Notes under the pieces: model-generated
The model's input: only the letters and a program-made list of their open reading frames with translations
Databases searched by the model: none
Told to the model about the DNA's origin: nothing
Origin: Nevskia ramosa DSM 11499
GTDB taxonomy: Bacteria; Pseudomonadota; Gammaproteobacteria; Nevskiales; Nevskiaceae
Length of the DNA stretch: 64,000 nucleotides
NCBI RefSeq assembly: GCF_000420645.1
Contig: NZ_ATVI01000013.1
Span: 84,889 to 148,888 of the forward strand
Direction of reading: 5' to 3'
Shown: positions 33,138 to 40,993 of the stretch, in pieces
Layout: the number at the start of each line of letters is the position of its first letter
Position numbering within the stretch: the stretch's first letter is position 1
Translations under genes and position numbers: made by a program

Positions 33138-34730
33138 ATGGCAAGCACCGCGACACCATCCAGCTTCAAGCCCGCACTCTGGGTTCCGGGTGACTGGAAC
33201 GCGTTCTTCGGCTTCGGCACCAACATCCTGGTCAACATGCTGACGCTCACGGCGCTGCTGCGCTATGTGCTGAAGCTGCCGGACGATCTGATCTTCGGCC
33301 GCATCCTGCCGGCCACCGGCCTGATGCTGTTCCTGTCGACCATGTACTACGCCTGGCTCGGCTACGGGCTGGCCAAGAAGGAAGGCCGCAACACGGTCTG
33401 CGCGCTGCCTTCGGGCATCAGCGTGCCGCACATGTTCGTGGTGGTGTTCGTGATCATGTTGCCGATCGCCTCGCTGACCGGCGATCCGATCAAGGGCTGG
33501 GAAGCCGGCCTGACCTGGGTGTTCGTGCAGAGCTTCGTGCTGATGGCCGGCGGCTACATCGCGCCGTACATCAAGATGATCACGCCGCGCGCTGCATTAC
33601 TTGGTGCGCTGGCCGGCGTCTCGATCGCCTTCATCTCGATGCGCCCGGCGCTGGAGATGTATACCGATCCGGTGATCGGCATCGTCTGCTTCGCGATCCT
33701 GCTGGCCAGCTGGTTCGGCGGCGTGCGCTATTTCAAGGGCCTGCCGGCCGGATTGATCGCGATCGCGGTCGGCTCGCTGATCGCCTGGGGCGGCCTGGCC
33801 TTCGGCTTCAACTTCGGCGGCATGAGTGTCGCCAAGCTCGGTGATTCGTTCGCCAGCTTCGGCTTCTCGGTGCCGCTGCCGGTGTTCGGCCACATCTTCT
33901 CCGGCTTCCAGTTCATCGCCGTGATCCTGGTCACCGCGATTCCGTTCGGCATCTACGATCTCGTCGAAGCGATGGACAACGTCGAATCCGCCGAAGCCGG
34001 CGGCGACAAGTTCCCGACCACGCGAGTGATCACTGCCGATGGCGTCATCAGCCTGATCGGCTGCTGCCTCGGCAATCCGTTCATCAACGCGGTGTACATC
34101 GGCCATCCGGGCTGGAAGGCGATCGGCGGCCGGCTCGGCTATTCGGCGGCGACCGGCGTCATGGTGCTGGTGCTGAGCTGGTTCGGCATCCTGGCCTTGA
34201 TGAGCGCGATGATTCCGCTGGTGGCGATCTCGCCGATCCTGCTCTACATCGGCATGCTGATCGGCGCGCAGGCGTTCCAGGAAACCCCGCGCAGCCATGC
34301 GCCGGCGGTGATCATCTCGCTGATCCCGCAGGTTGCCGGCTGGGGCAAGCTGATGGTCGACAACGCGCTCGGCGCGGCTGGCACCAACGCGGCGACGGTG
34401 GGTCTCGACAAGCTGGCCGGCACCGGCGTGCTTTATCACGGCCTGGAGATCCTCGGCAGCGGCGCGATCCTGACCAGCCTGATCCTTGCCGGCCTCACCG
34501 CCTGCATGATCGATCGCACCTTCGCCAAGGCCGCTATGTTCTCGCTGGCCGGCGCGGTGATGACCTTCTTCGGCTTCATGCACAGCGAAGCGATCGGCAT
34601 CGCCAAGACCCCGGCGGTGGCGATCGCCTATCTCGGCGTGGCGGCGATTCTCTATGGCTGCGCGAAGTACTCGGGCGTCAAGGCGCGTGAGCCGGAGCCG
34701 GTGCATGGCGATGAAGCGGTAGCGCACTGA
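33138..34730 (+). CDS. NCS2-like (xanthine/uracil/AzgA-type) permease
   Basis: This 530-residue integral membrane protein has about 12-14 hydrophobic segments. The core shows ALPSGISVPHMF, MITPRAALLGALAGVSIAF, an acidic motif AMDNVESAEAGGDKFPT and DGVISLIGCCLGNPF, as in the NCS2 nucleobase-cation symporter superfamily. It is longer than UraA (~430). The ATG at 33138 is preferred because ACGAGGG precedes it; an upstream ATG at 33105 has no ribosome site. It lies 58 bases after the second cysteine hydrolase and presumably imports its substrate, perhaps a purine- or triazine-derived ureide. A strong hairpin follows. Confidence 0.85.
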   Translation: MASTATPSSFKPALWVPGDWNAFFGFGTNILVNMLTLTALLRYVLKLPDDLIFGRILPATGLMLFLSTMYYAWLGYGLAKKEGRNTVCALPSGISVPHMFVVVFVIMLPIASLTGDPIKGWEAGLTWVFVQSFVLMAGGYIAPYIKMITPRAALLGALAGVSIAFISMRPALEMYTDPVIGIVCFAILLASWFGGVRYFKGLPAGLIAIAVGSLIAWGGLAFGFNFGGMSVAKLGDSFASFGFSVPLPVFGHIFSGFQFIAVILVTAIPFGIYDLVEAMDNVESAEAGGDKFPTTRVITADGVISLIGCCLGNPFINAVYIGHPGWKAIGGRLGYSAATGVMVLVLSWFGILALMSAMIPLVAISPILLYIGMLIGAQAFQETPRSHAPAVIISLIPQVAGWGKLMVDNALGAAGTNAATVGLDKLAGTGVLYHGLEILGSGAILTSLILAGLTACMIDRTFAKAAMFSLAGAVMTFFGFMHSEAIGIAKTPAVAIAYLGVAAILYGCAKYSGVKAREPEPVHGDEAVAH

Positions 34731-34736
34731 GTCATT

Positions 34737-34765
34737 CTCCTTCCCCCGCATTGCGGGGGAAGGAG
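34737..34765. terminator. 13-bp perfect hairpin between converging permease and moeA
   Basis: CTCCTTCCCCCGC and GCGGGGGAAGGAG flank the 3-base loop ATT. It sits 6 bases after the permease stop and 6 bases after the moeA stop on the other strand. The stem is very stable but lacks a T-tract on either side, so it may be a transcript-end stabiliser rather than a classical terminator. Confidence 0.6.
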
Positions 34766-34771
34766 CTGCGG

Positions 34772-36001
34772 CTATTCAGGCAACGCAATCCAGCGCAGCA
34801 CCGACCCGGCAGCGACGTTGTCAGCTCCGGACTCAACCCACACCAGCACGTCGGCGCGTCCGAGGTTGCTGAGCATGTGCGAATCCTGATGCGGCAGCGG
34901 GTTCAGGCGAGCGACGCCCTGCGCATCGTGGCGCAGGCCCATGCGGACCAGGCGGGCGCGGTCTTCGTCGCGTTCGACTTCGAGATCGACCACGCCTGTG
35001 GTCCAGCCGAGATCCGGCAGACGCTGACCTTCAAGACAGCTGAGCACCAGACGCGCGTGCAGCACCATGCCGATCAGCACGGCGCCGGGATTGCCGGGCA
35101 GTGCCAGCATCGCCCGCTGTTGCGTCTGGTCGTCGCGGATGCCGAAGAACATCGGCTTGGCCGGCTTCTGGGCGACTTTCCAGAACACCCTTTGCACGCC
35201 GAGTGACTCGGCAGCGGCCGGCAGGAAATCCTTGTCGCCGACCGAAGCACCGCCGGCGGTGATGACCAGATCGGCTTCATCGAAAGCCTTCGCCAGTGCC
35301 GCACGGACGGCGTCCGGATCGTCCGGCAGATGCTCGGCGGTCGGTGCGTCGTGGCCCCAGCTGCGCAGCAACGCGGCGATCAGCGGGCCGTTGGAATCGT
35401 GGATCTCGCCGGGCTTCAACACGCTGCCCGCCGGGCGCACTTCGTCGCCGGTGACGAACACGCGGATGCGTGGCCGGCGATGGACGCGGACGGTCTGGAC
35501 TTCGGCGTTGACCAGCGAAGCGAGCAGGCCGGGGCCGATGCGGTTGCCAGCGCCGGCCAGCACGGTGCCCTTGGCGAGTTCCTCGGCCTGCTGGCGGACA
35601 TTGCGGCCTGCACCGAACGGCGCGGTGAAAGTCAGCTCCCCGTCGAGCAACATGGCGCGCTCCTGGGCAATCATCGCGTCGGCGCCCCGCGGCATCATCG
35701 CGCCGGTGAAGATGCGCGCCGCGCTGGCCCGCGGCAGTTCTGGCTGCACGGGCTGGGCGCTGGCGGCGACTTGCAATGCGATCGGCAGGCGCACTGGATT
35801 CGAAGGTGTTGCGGCCGCGACATCGGCAGCTCGCAGCGCATAACCATCGAGGGCGCTCTGCGCGAAGCGCGGCAGATCGGTCGCGGCGTGCGCAGGTTCA
35901 GCGAGCACGCAACCGAGCGCGGTCAGGGTCGAGACCGTTTCGGCTGGCAGTGGACGCAGAGTGCGGCCATAGGCGGCGAGGGCGTCTTCGAGCGGGATCA
36001 T
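34772..36001 (-). CDS. moeA: Molybdopterin molybdenumtransferase MoeA
   Basis: This 409-residue enzyme inserts molybdate into adenylylated molybdopterin. Motifs are SALDGYALRA (substrate loop), RIFTGAMMPRGADAMI, VTGDEVRPAG, HDSNGPLIAALL, VITAGGASVGDKDF and ALPGNPGAVLIG. The length is typical. The ATG at 36001 follows AAGGAAGAAGTG; further upstream the frame only runs through mobA in another frame. It is directly behind mobA (14 bases), so the pair completes the cofactor for molybdoenzymes that are outside this window. Confidence 0.95.
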   Translation of the reverse strand: MIPLEDALAAYGRTLRPLPAETVSTLTALGCVLAEPAHAATDLPRFAQSALDGYALRAADVAAATPSNPVRLPIALQVAASAQPVQPELPRASAARIFTGAMMPRGADAMIAQERAMLLDGELTFTAPFGAGRNVRQQAEELAKGTVLAGAGNRIGPGLLASLVNAEVQTVRVHRRPRIRVFVTGDEVRPAGSVLKPGEIHDSNGPLIAALLRSWGHDAPTAEHLPDDPDAVRAALAKAFDEADLVITAGGASVGDKDFLPAAAESLGVQRVFWKVAQKPAKPMFFGIRDDQTQQRAMLALPGNPGAVLIGMVLHARLVLSCLEGQRLPDLGWTTGVVDLEVERDEDRARLVRMGLRHDAQGVARLNPLPHQDSHMLSNLGRADVLVWVESGADNVAAGSVLRWIALPE

Positions 36002-36015
36002 CACTTCTTCCTTGG

Positions 36016-36615
36016 TTACAGACCGCTGTCCAGGGTATCGGCCAGACGCAGCTCGGCGTCCTGCCATTCCTCCGGCGTGTTGGCGCTCCAGGCCCAGCGC
36101 GGCCATTCCGGGAACGCGGCGATCGCCGTTGTATGGCGAGCAAACCACTCGCGCGGCGTGCGGCCGCCGGCGGCGAGATAGGCGAGCAGATCGTCGAGCA
36201 GCGCGCGCGGCACCAGGCAGCACAGCGGCTGCGGGCCGAGGCCGTCGTCGGCGTGGGCGATCGCGGTATGGGTGGATCGGCGTGCGGCATCGAGACGCGC
36301 GGCGAGATCGTCCGGCAGCAGGGGCGCATCGCCGGGCACGCAGAGCAGATCGTCGCCGGTGGCAGCGGCGAGTCCCGCGGCAAGTCCGGCCAGCGGGCCG
36401 CAGTGGGCGTAGGCGCCGTCATCGACCACCGGCAGACCATAGGCCGCGTACTGCGCGAGGTTGCGATTGGCGCTGATCAGGATGTCGCCGGCCTGCGGTG
36501 CGATACGCTCCAGCACTCTTTCGATCAGCAGCCGGCCGGCCAGTGACTGCAGTGGCTTGTCGACCCCGCCGAGGCGGCTGCCCGCACCGCCGCAGAGCAG
36601 CAGTGCACAGACCAT
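36016..36615 (-). CDS. mobA: Molybdenum cofactor guanylyltransferase MobA
   Basis: This 199-residue nucleotidyltransferase joins GMP to molybdenum-molybdopterin, giving the bis-MGD cofactor. It has the Rossmann-like motif LLLCGGAGSRLGGVDKPLQ, GPLAGLAAGLAAATGDDLL, the metal-binding VPGDAPLLP and the C-terminal NTPEEW. Length matches E. coli MobA (194). It starts one base after the nadB stop codon and precedes moeA, so nadB-mobA-moeA read as one unit on the minus strand. Confidence 0.94.
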   Translation of the reverse strand: MVCALLLCGGAGSRLGGVDKPLQSLAGRLLIERVLERIAPQAGDILISANRNLAQYAAYGLPVVDDGAYAHCGPLAGLAAGLAAATGDDLLCVPGDAPLLPDDLAARLDAARRSTHTAIAHADDGLGPQPLCCLVPRALLDDLLAYLAAGGRTPREWFARHTTAIAAFPEWPRWAWSANTPEEWQDAELRLADTLDSGL

Positions 36616-36616
36616 G

Positions 36617-38206
36617 TCAGGGCGTCAGCACGGTCGCCGACGCCACCGCATCGGTGGCCGGAAAATCGAGTGTGTAATGCAGGCCGCGGCTTTCCTGGCG
36701 GGCCAGGGCCGAGTCGACGATCAGCTCGGCGACGGTCACCAGGTTGCGCAGTTCGATCAGGTGATGGCCGACTCTGTAGTGCTGGTAGAACTCGATGATC
36801 TCGCGCTTCAGCAGCTGCACGCGGTGGCGCGCGCGGAGCAGACGCTTGGTGGTGCGGACGATGCCGACGTAGTCCCACATGAAGGTGCGCAGTTCCAGCC
36901 AGTTGTGACTGACCACGACGTCTTCATCGGAATCCGAGACCCGCGATTCGTCCCAGGGTTTCAGCGGCGGCGGCATCGGCATGGTCGGCAGCGCGCGGAT
37001 CAGGTCGGCAGCGGCGGCTTCGGCGAACACCAGGCATTCGAGCAGCGAGTTCGAGGCCAGACGGTTGGCGCCGTGCAGGCCGGTGCTGGCGCATTCGCCG
37101 GTGGCATAGAGGCCGGTGATATCGGTGCGGGCGTCGAGATCGGTGACGATGCCGCCGCAGGTGAAGTGCGCCGACGGCACCACCGGAATCGGCTGCGTGG
37201 TGATGTCCAGGCCGAGCTTCAGGCAGTGGGCGTGGATCGACGGGAAGTGTTCGCGGACGAAGCTGGCCGGCTTGTGCGAGATGTCGAGCCAGACGTGCTT
37301 GACGCCGAGGCGCTTCATCTCGTGATCGATTGCCCGGGCGACGATGTCGCGTGGCGCCAGTTCGCCACGCTCGTCGAAGCGCGGCATGAAGCGTTCGCCG
37401 ACCGAGCCGTCCGGATTCGGCACGTGCAAGGTGGCACCTTCGCCGCGCAGCGCTTCAGAGATCAGGAACGAGCGCGAATCGCCGTGGTAGAGGGTGGTCG
37501 GATGGAACTGCATGAATTCCATGTTCGAGACCCGGCAGCCGGCACGCCAGGCCATCGCGATGCCATCGCCGCTGGCGCCATACGGGTTCGACGAATACAG
37601 GTAGACCTGGTTGGCGCCGCCGGTGGCGACGATCACCGCTTTCGCCGGCACCGCTTCGATCGCCTTGCTGTTGCGGTCGTAGAGATAGGCGCCGTGGACG
37701 CGCTTGGCGGCCTTGTCGACGATCAGGTCGACGGCGACGCTGCGTTCGCGGACGGTGATCAGCGGATGTGCCTCGGCCAGCGAGGCGAGCGTGGTTTCGA
37801 CGGCGTGGCCGGTTGCATCGGCGGCGTGGACGACCCGGCGATGGCTGTGGCCGCCTTCGCGGGTCAGGTGGAGACGCTGACCACGCAGTTCACCATCGGC
37901 ATGGGTGAAGACCACGCCCTGATCGACCAGCCAGGCGATGCATTCCGGGCCGCGTTCGACGGTGAACCGCACGGCCGCCTCGTCGCACAGGCCGGCGCCG
38001 GCGATCAGGGTGTCGCGGACATGGGCCTCGACGGAGTCGTCCTCGTCGAGCACGGCTGAGATGCCGCCCTGGGCCCAGAGCGTCGAGCCGCTGGCCAGCG
38101 TGCCCTTCGATACGACGCAGACCGCGTGGCCCGCCTCGGCAAGGCGTAACGCGGCGGACAGACCAGCAGCGCCGCTGCCGAGGATCAGCACATCAGTGGC
38201 GTTCAC
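36617..38206 (-). CDS. nadB: L-aspartate oxidase
   Basis: This 529-residue FAD enzyme oxidises L-aspartate to iminoaspartate, the first step of de novo NAD synthesis. It has the N-terminal dinucleotide fold [20 protein letters not shown], the active-site region [37 protein letters not shown] with [10 protein letters not shown], and a C-terminal helical domain ([19 protein letters not shown]). It is homologous to SdhA but keeps NadB-specific residues. It is divergent from rpoE, as in E. coli and Pseudomonas, with 131 bases between the two starts. Confidence 0.96.
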   Translation of the reverse strand: MNATDVLILGSGAAGLSAALRLAEAGHAVCVVSKGTLASGSTLWAQGGISAVLDEDDSVEAHVRDTLIAGAGLCDEAAVRFTVERGPECIAWLVDQGVVFTHADGELRGQRLHLTREGGHSHRRVVHAADATGHAVETTLASLAEAHPLITVRERSVAVDLIVDKAAKRVHGAYLYDRNSKAIEAVPAKAVIVATGGANQVYLYSSNPYGASGDGIAMAWRAGCRVSNMEFMQFHPTTLYHGDSRSFLISEALRGEGATLHVPNPDGSVGERFMPRFDERGELAPRDIVARAIDHEMKRLGVKHVWLDISHKPASFVREHFPSIHAHCLKLGLDITTQPIPVVPSAHFTCGGIVTDLDARTDITGLYATGECASTGLHGANRLASNSLLECLVFAEAAAADLIRALPTMPMPPPLKPWDESRVSDSDEDVVVSHNWLELRTFMWDYVGIVRTTKRLLRARHRVQLLKREIIEFYQHYRVGHHLIELRNLVTVAELIVDSALARQESRGLHYTLDFPATDAVASATVLTP

Positions 38207-38267
38207 GCAGAGAGAGGCCTGGCTTGCTAGAATTTAGTTGTCATACGACCACGACAAGTCGCGGAGT

Positions 38268-38291
38268 TTAGCCAGATTCTTAGCCAGATTC
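38268..38291. repeat. Perfect 12-base tandem duplication upstream of rpoE
   Basis: TTAGCCAGATTC occurs twice without spacing in the nadB-rpoE promoter gap. The CAGATTC core and the 12-base period are the same as in the triple repeat upstream of sdhB (723-758). Confidence 0.7.
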
Positions 38292-38337
38292 CCCGATTGC
38301 GCGGGTGTGCGGCACCCGTGTCATCCTCCAGCCGCGC

Positions 38338-38910
38338 ATGAGCCCTGACCTTACCGACGAACAACTGGTTGTCCTTGCGCAGCAGGGAGACATGCGCGCG
38401 TTCGAAATGCTGGTGCGCAAGTACCAGCACAAGATCGTGCAGCTGGTCAGCCGTCTGGTCGGTGATGGCGACGCTCATGACGTGGCACAGGAAACCCTGA
38501 TCAAGGCTTGGCGGGCCTTGAAGGGTTTCCAGGGTAATAGTGCGTTCTATACCTGGTTGTACCGGATCGGCATCAACACGGCGAAGAATCACCTGGTGTC
38601 GCGCGGCCGCCGGCCGTCGAACCAGGACATCGATATCGCCGACGCCGAGCTGTATGGTCATACCGAGCAGTTGTCGGACATCGACACGCCGGAATCGCTG
38701 CTGCTGTCGGACGAGATCAAGGAAAAGGTTGGCGAGGTCATTGCCAAGCTGCCACCGGATCTACGCCAGGCGATCGTGCTCCGCGAACTCGAAGGTTTGA
38801 GCTACGAAGAAATCGCCGAGGCGATGGATTGCCCGATCGGTACGGTGCGCTCGCGCATCTTCCGGGCGCGCGAGGCGATCGATGCGGTCGTCAATCCGTT
38901 GATGAACTAA
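38338..38910 (+). CDS. rpoE: RNA polymerase sigma factor RpoE (AlgU/sigma-E)
   Basis: This 190-residue ECF sigma factor for envelope stress has region 2 LVRKYQHKIVQLVSRLVGD, DVAQETLIKAWRALKGF and FYTWLYRIGINTAKNHL, and region 4 LPPDLRQAIVLRELEGLSYEEIAEAMDCPIGTVRSRIFRA, split by a variable linker. The ATG at 38338 gives the standard start MSPDLTDEQLV. It is followed by its anti-sigma factor rseA, then rseB and mucD, the usual alginate/sigma-E cluster order. The 131-base upstream gap contains a tandem repeat and a small CGGGTG/CACCCG hairpin near the start. Confidence 0.96.
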   Translation: MSPDLTDEQLVVLAQQGDMRAFEMLVRKYQHKIVQLVSRLVGDGDAHDVAQETLIKAWRALKGFQGNSAFYTWLYRIGINTAKNHLVSRGRRPSNQDIDIADAELYGHTEQLSDIDTPESLLLSDEIKEKVGEVIAKLPPDLRQAIVLRELEGLSYEEIAEAMDCPIGTVRSRIFRAREAIDAVVNPLMN

Positions 38911-39043
38911 TGACAAATTGGCGGTCAGAGCATGTGTGGGGCTGCAGTGCCAGTGTTGCTCGAGAAATTTTGCTGTTCGGTTGCCGGAACTTTTCCGTTC
39001 AGGCGCGGTTAATGTCCCAGTCAGTTAGCAGTCCGAGGCCGGA

Positions 39044-39733
39044 ATGAGCGCAATGTCTGAAGAACTGCTGTCAGCCTTGTTGGATGGCGAGTGCACGCCT
39101 GCCGAAGCGGAGGCGGTGCTCGCGGCTATCGAACGATCGCCGGCGCTGAAAGCCCGCTGGAGCCGCATGTGCCTGACTCGGGACGCGCTGGCCGGCGTTG
39201 CCGTGTTCAAGCCGTCGTTCGACTTCGCAGCCGGCGTCATGGCTGCCATTGCCAGCGAAGCACAGACCGAGGCCCCATTCGAAGTTAATCCTCGCGTCGT
39301 CCCGCTGCGCCGTCCGGCAGTGGTGGCGCAGCCCGCACCTGTGGTTCAGCCGCAGCGAGTTGCTGCTCGCCGCCGCTGGCAACCGATCACCGGTCTGGCC
39401 GCTGCAGCGTCGATCGCGGCCGTTGCCCTGGTTGGTGGCCGCGCGCTGTTGAATACGCCGATCGATGGCGGAGCGATTGCCCCGGGCGCCTCGCAGGTCA
39501 CCGCGTCAGCCAATCCGAACATCGTCAAGGTCAGCGCCGATGGCGAAATCATCGGCGCGGCTGGGCAGGATTCGCGTTGGGCTCAGCTCGACAAGGAAAC
39601 CGCCCGTCAGCTCAACGACTACCTGCTGGAACATTCGAACTCGCGTGCCGATGCCGGCATGGGTGGTTCCCTCGGTTACGCGCGCCTTGCGGTGCGCACT
39701 GCGGACTATCGGCCGGCTGACGGTAGTCGCTGA
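39044..39733 (+). CDS. rseA: Sigma-E anti-sigma factor RseA (MucA)
   Basis: This 229-residue single-pass inner-membrane protein has an N-terminal cytoplasmic anti-sigma domain (EELLSALLDGECTPAEAEAVL, ARWSRMCLTRDALAG), a Pro/Arg-rich linker, one TM segment near residues 117-137 (ITGLAAAASIAAVALVGG) and a periplasmic tail with RQLNDYLLEHSN, the RseB-binding region. It sequesters RpoE until regulated proteolysis. It begins 133 bases after rpoE, and its TGA is followed directly by the rseB ATG (shared bases). Confidence 0.92.
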   Translation: MSAMSEELLSALLDGECTPAEAEAVLAAIERSPALKARWSRMCLTRDALAGVAVFKPSFDFAAGVMAAIASEAQTEAPFEVNPRVVPLRRPAVVAQPAPVVQPQRVAARRRWQPITGLAAAASIAAVALVGGRALLNTPIDGGAIAPGASQVTASANPNIVKVSADGEIIGAAGQDSRWAQLDKETARQLNDYLLEHSNSRADAGMGGSLGYARLAVRTADYRPADGSR

Positions 39734-40845
39734 TGCGTCGCCTGCTTCTCTGCGCGGGCGTCGTTTGTGCCAGCACAGCTGCCGCCGCAGATATAGATCC
39801 CGGCGCCCTGCTGGTGCAGTCCGCCGAAGCTTCGCGGACCAGCAACTATCAGGGCGTGGTGATCTATCGCGGCGATGAACGCTTCGAAGTGCTGCGCGTT
39901 CATCACCGGTTCCAGGACGACAGCGAGCGCGAACGCATGGTGTCGCTGACCGGCGAACCCCGGCAGCTGGTGCGCATCGACAACCGCCTGATCTGCATCC
40001 TGCCGAAAGGCCGAGCAATGAGTGTCGAACGGCCAAGCCTGAAAGGCTTTCTGGCTCAACTGACGCCAGAACGCGTCGAGACGCTCAGGGAGTTCTACGA
40101 ATTCCGCAGCGAAGGCGAGGGCCGGATCGCGGGCCGGCTCTGCGACGGCGTCACCGTGCGGCCGAAAGACCAGTACCGCTACGGTTACGAAGTCTGGACC
40201 GATCAGGAAACGCATCTTCCCCTTAAGGTCAGTCTGACCGGACCGAAGGGCGAGGTGTTGGAACAGGTGATGTTCACCGAAGTGTCGTTTCCCAAATCGA
40301 TCCCCGATGACGCCTTCGAAACCGAAGTCGACATCCGCAAGTTCACCCTGATCACTCGCAACCTGCCGAAGCTCGATCAACTGCCAGCGCCAAGCCAGCA
40401 CGGTGATCCGCAGGTGTCGTTCTCGAAACTGCCGCCCGGTTTCAAGGTGGTGTCGCATGATGACCGTCCGTTGCCGGGCGGCGCCGGCAACGTCGAACAT
40501 CTGCTGCTGTCAGACGGCCTGTCGGCGGTGTCGGTGTTCTCCACCGTGCAGTCGCGCGAAGAAAAAGTGCTGAGCGGCGTTTCCCACATGGGCCCGGTAC
40601 AGGCTTACGGTCGCGTGGTTGGCAGCTTTCACGTCACCATCGTCGGCGAAGTACCAGGCTCCGCGATCCGCATGATCGGCGACAACCTGCGCGTGCCGCT
40701 GCCGGGTCCTGCCCAGTCAGGGCCAGGGTCCGGCGTGGTGGCACCGCCGCGTGTCGATGCCGCGCCGAGTCAGTCGATCAGCGCGCCTGCCGGCCCGCAG
40801 CCGATCATTCCGCCGGATCTCGTGCCGGGCCTCAGCCCGCACTGA
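39733..40845 (+). CDS. rseB: Periplasmic sigma-E regulator RseB (MucB)
   Basis: This 370-residue periplasmic protein binds RseA and protects it from DegS-type cleavage. It has a signal peptide (LLLCAGVVCASTAAAA), an N-terminal lipid-binding-like domain (SRTSNYQGVVIYRGDERFEVLRV, VLRVHHRFQDDSERER) and a C-terminal domain (GFKVVSHDDRPLPGG, LLLSDGLSAVSVFS, MGPVQAYGRVVGSFHVTIVGE). The C-terminal 40 residues are Pro/Gly-rich and extend beyond typical RseB. Its ATG overlaps the rseA stop. No rseC (mucC) gene follows; mucD comes next. Confidence 0.93.
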   Translation: MRRLLLCAGVVCASTAAAADIDPGALLVQSAEASRTSNYQGVVIYRGDERFEVLRVHHRFQDDSERERMVSLTGEPRQLVRIDNRLICILPKGRAMSVERPSLKGFLAQLTPERVETLREFYEFRSEGEGRIAGRLCDGVTVRPKDQYRYGYEVWTDQETHLPLKVSLTGPKGEVLEQVMFTEVSFPKSIPDDAFETEVDIRKFTLITRNLPKLDQLPAPSQHGDPQVSFSKLPPGFKVVSHDDRPLPGGAGNVEHLLLSDGLSAVSVFSTVQSREEKVLSGVSHMGPVQAYGRVVGSFHVTIVGEVPGSAIRMIGDNLRVPLPGPAQSGPGSGVVAPPRVDAAPSQSISAPAGPQPIIPPDLVPGLSPH

Positions 40846-40993
40846 ACTGGGCCGTTCGGGCGGGCCGATGACGGGTCTTGTTGCTGTGCCGATGCGGCCC
40901 ATGTTCAACTGCCGCCCTGCAGCAAACCTCTTTATCTGACTGCCTCGCGCCCGGCCTGCTGCCGACGTGGCATTTCCCTCCGGGAGTTTCAAG

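Noticed and set aside
38987..39018. GAACTT (38987-38992) in the rpoE-rseA gap as a sigma-E autoregulatory promoter
   Set aside because: The -35 matches sigma-E, but no TCTGA/TCAAA-type -10 lies at 15-17 bases; only a weak TTAATG is there.
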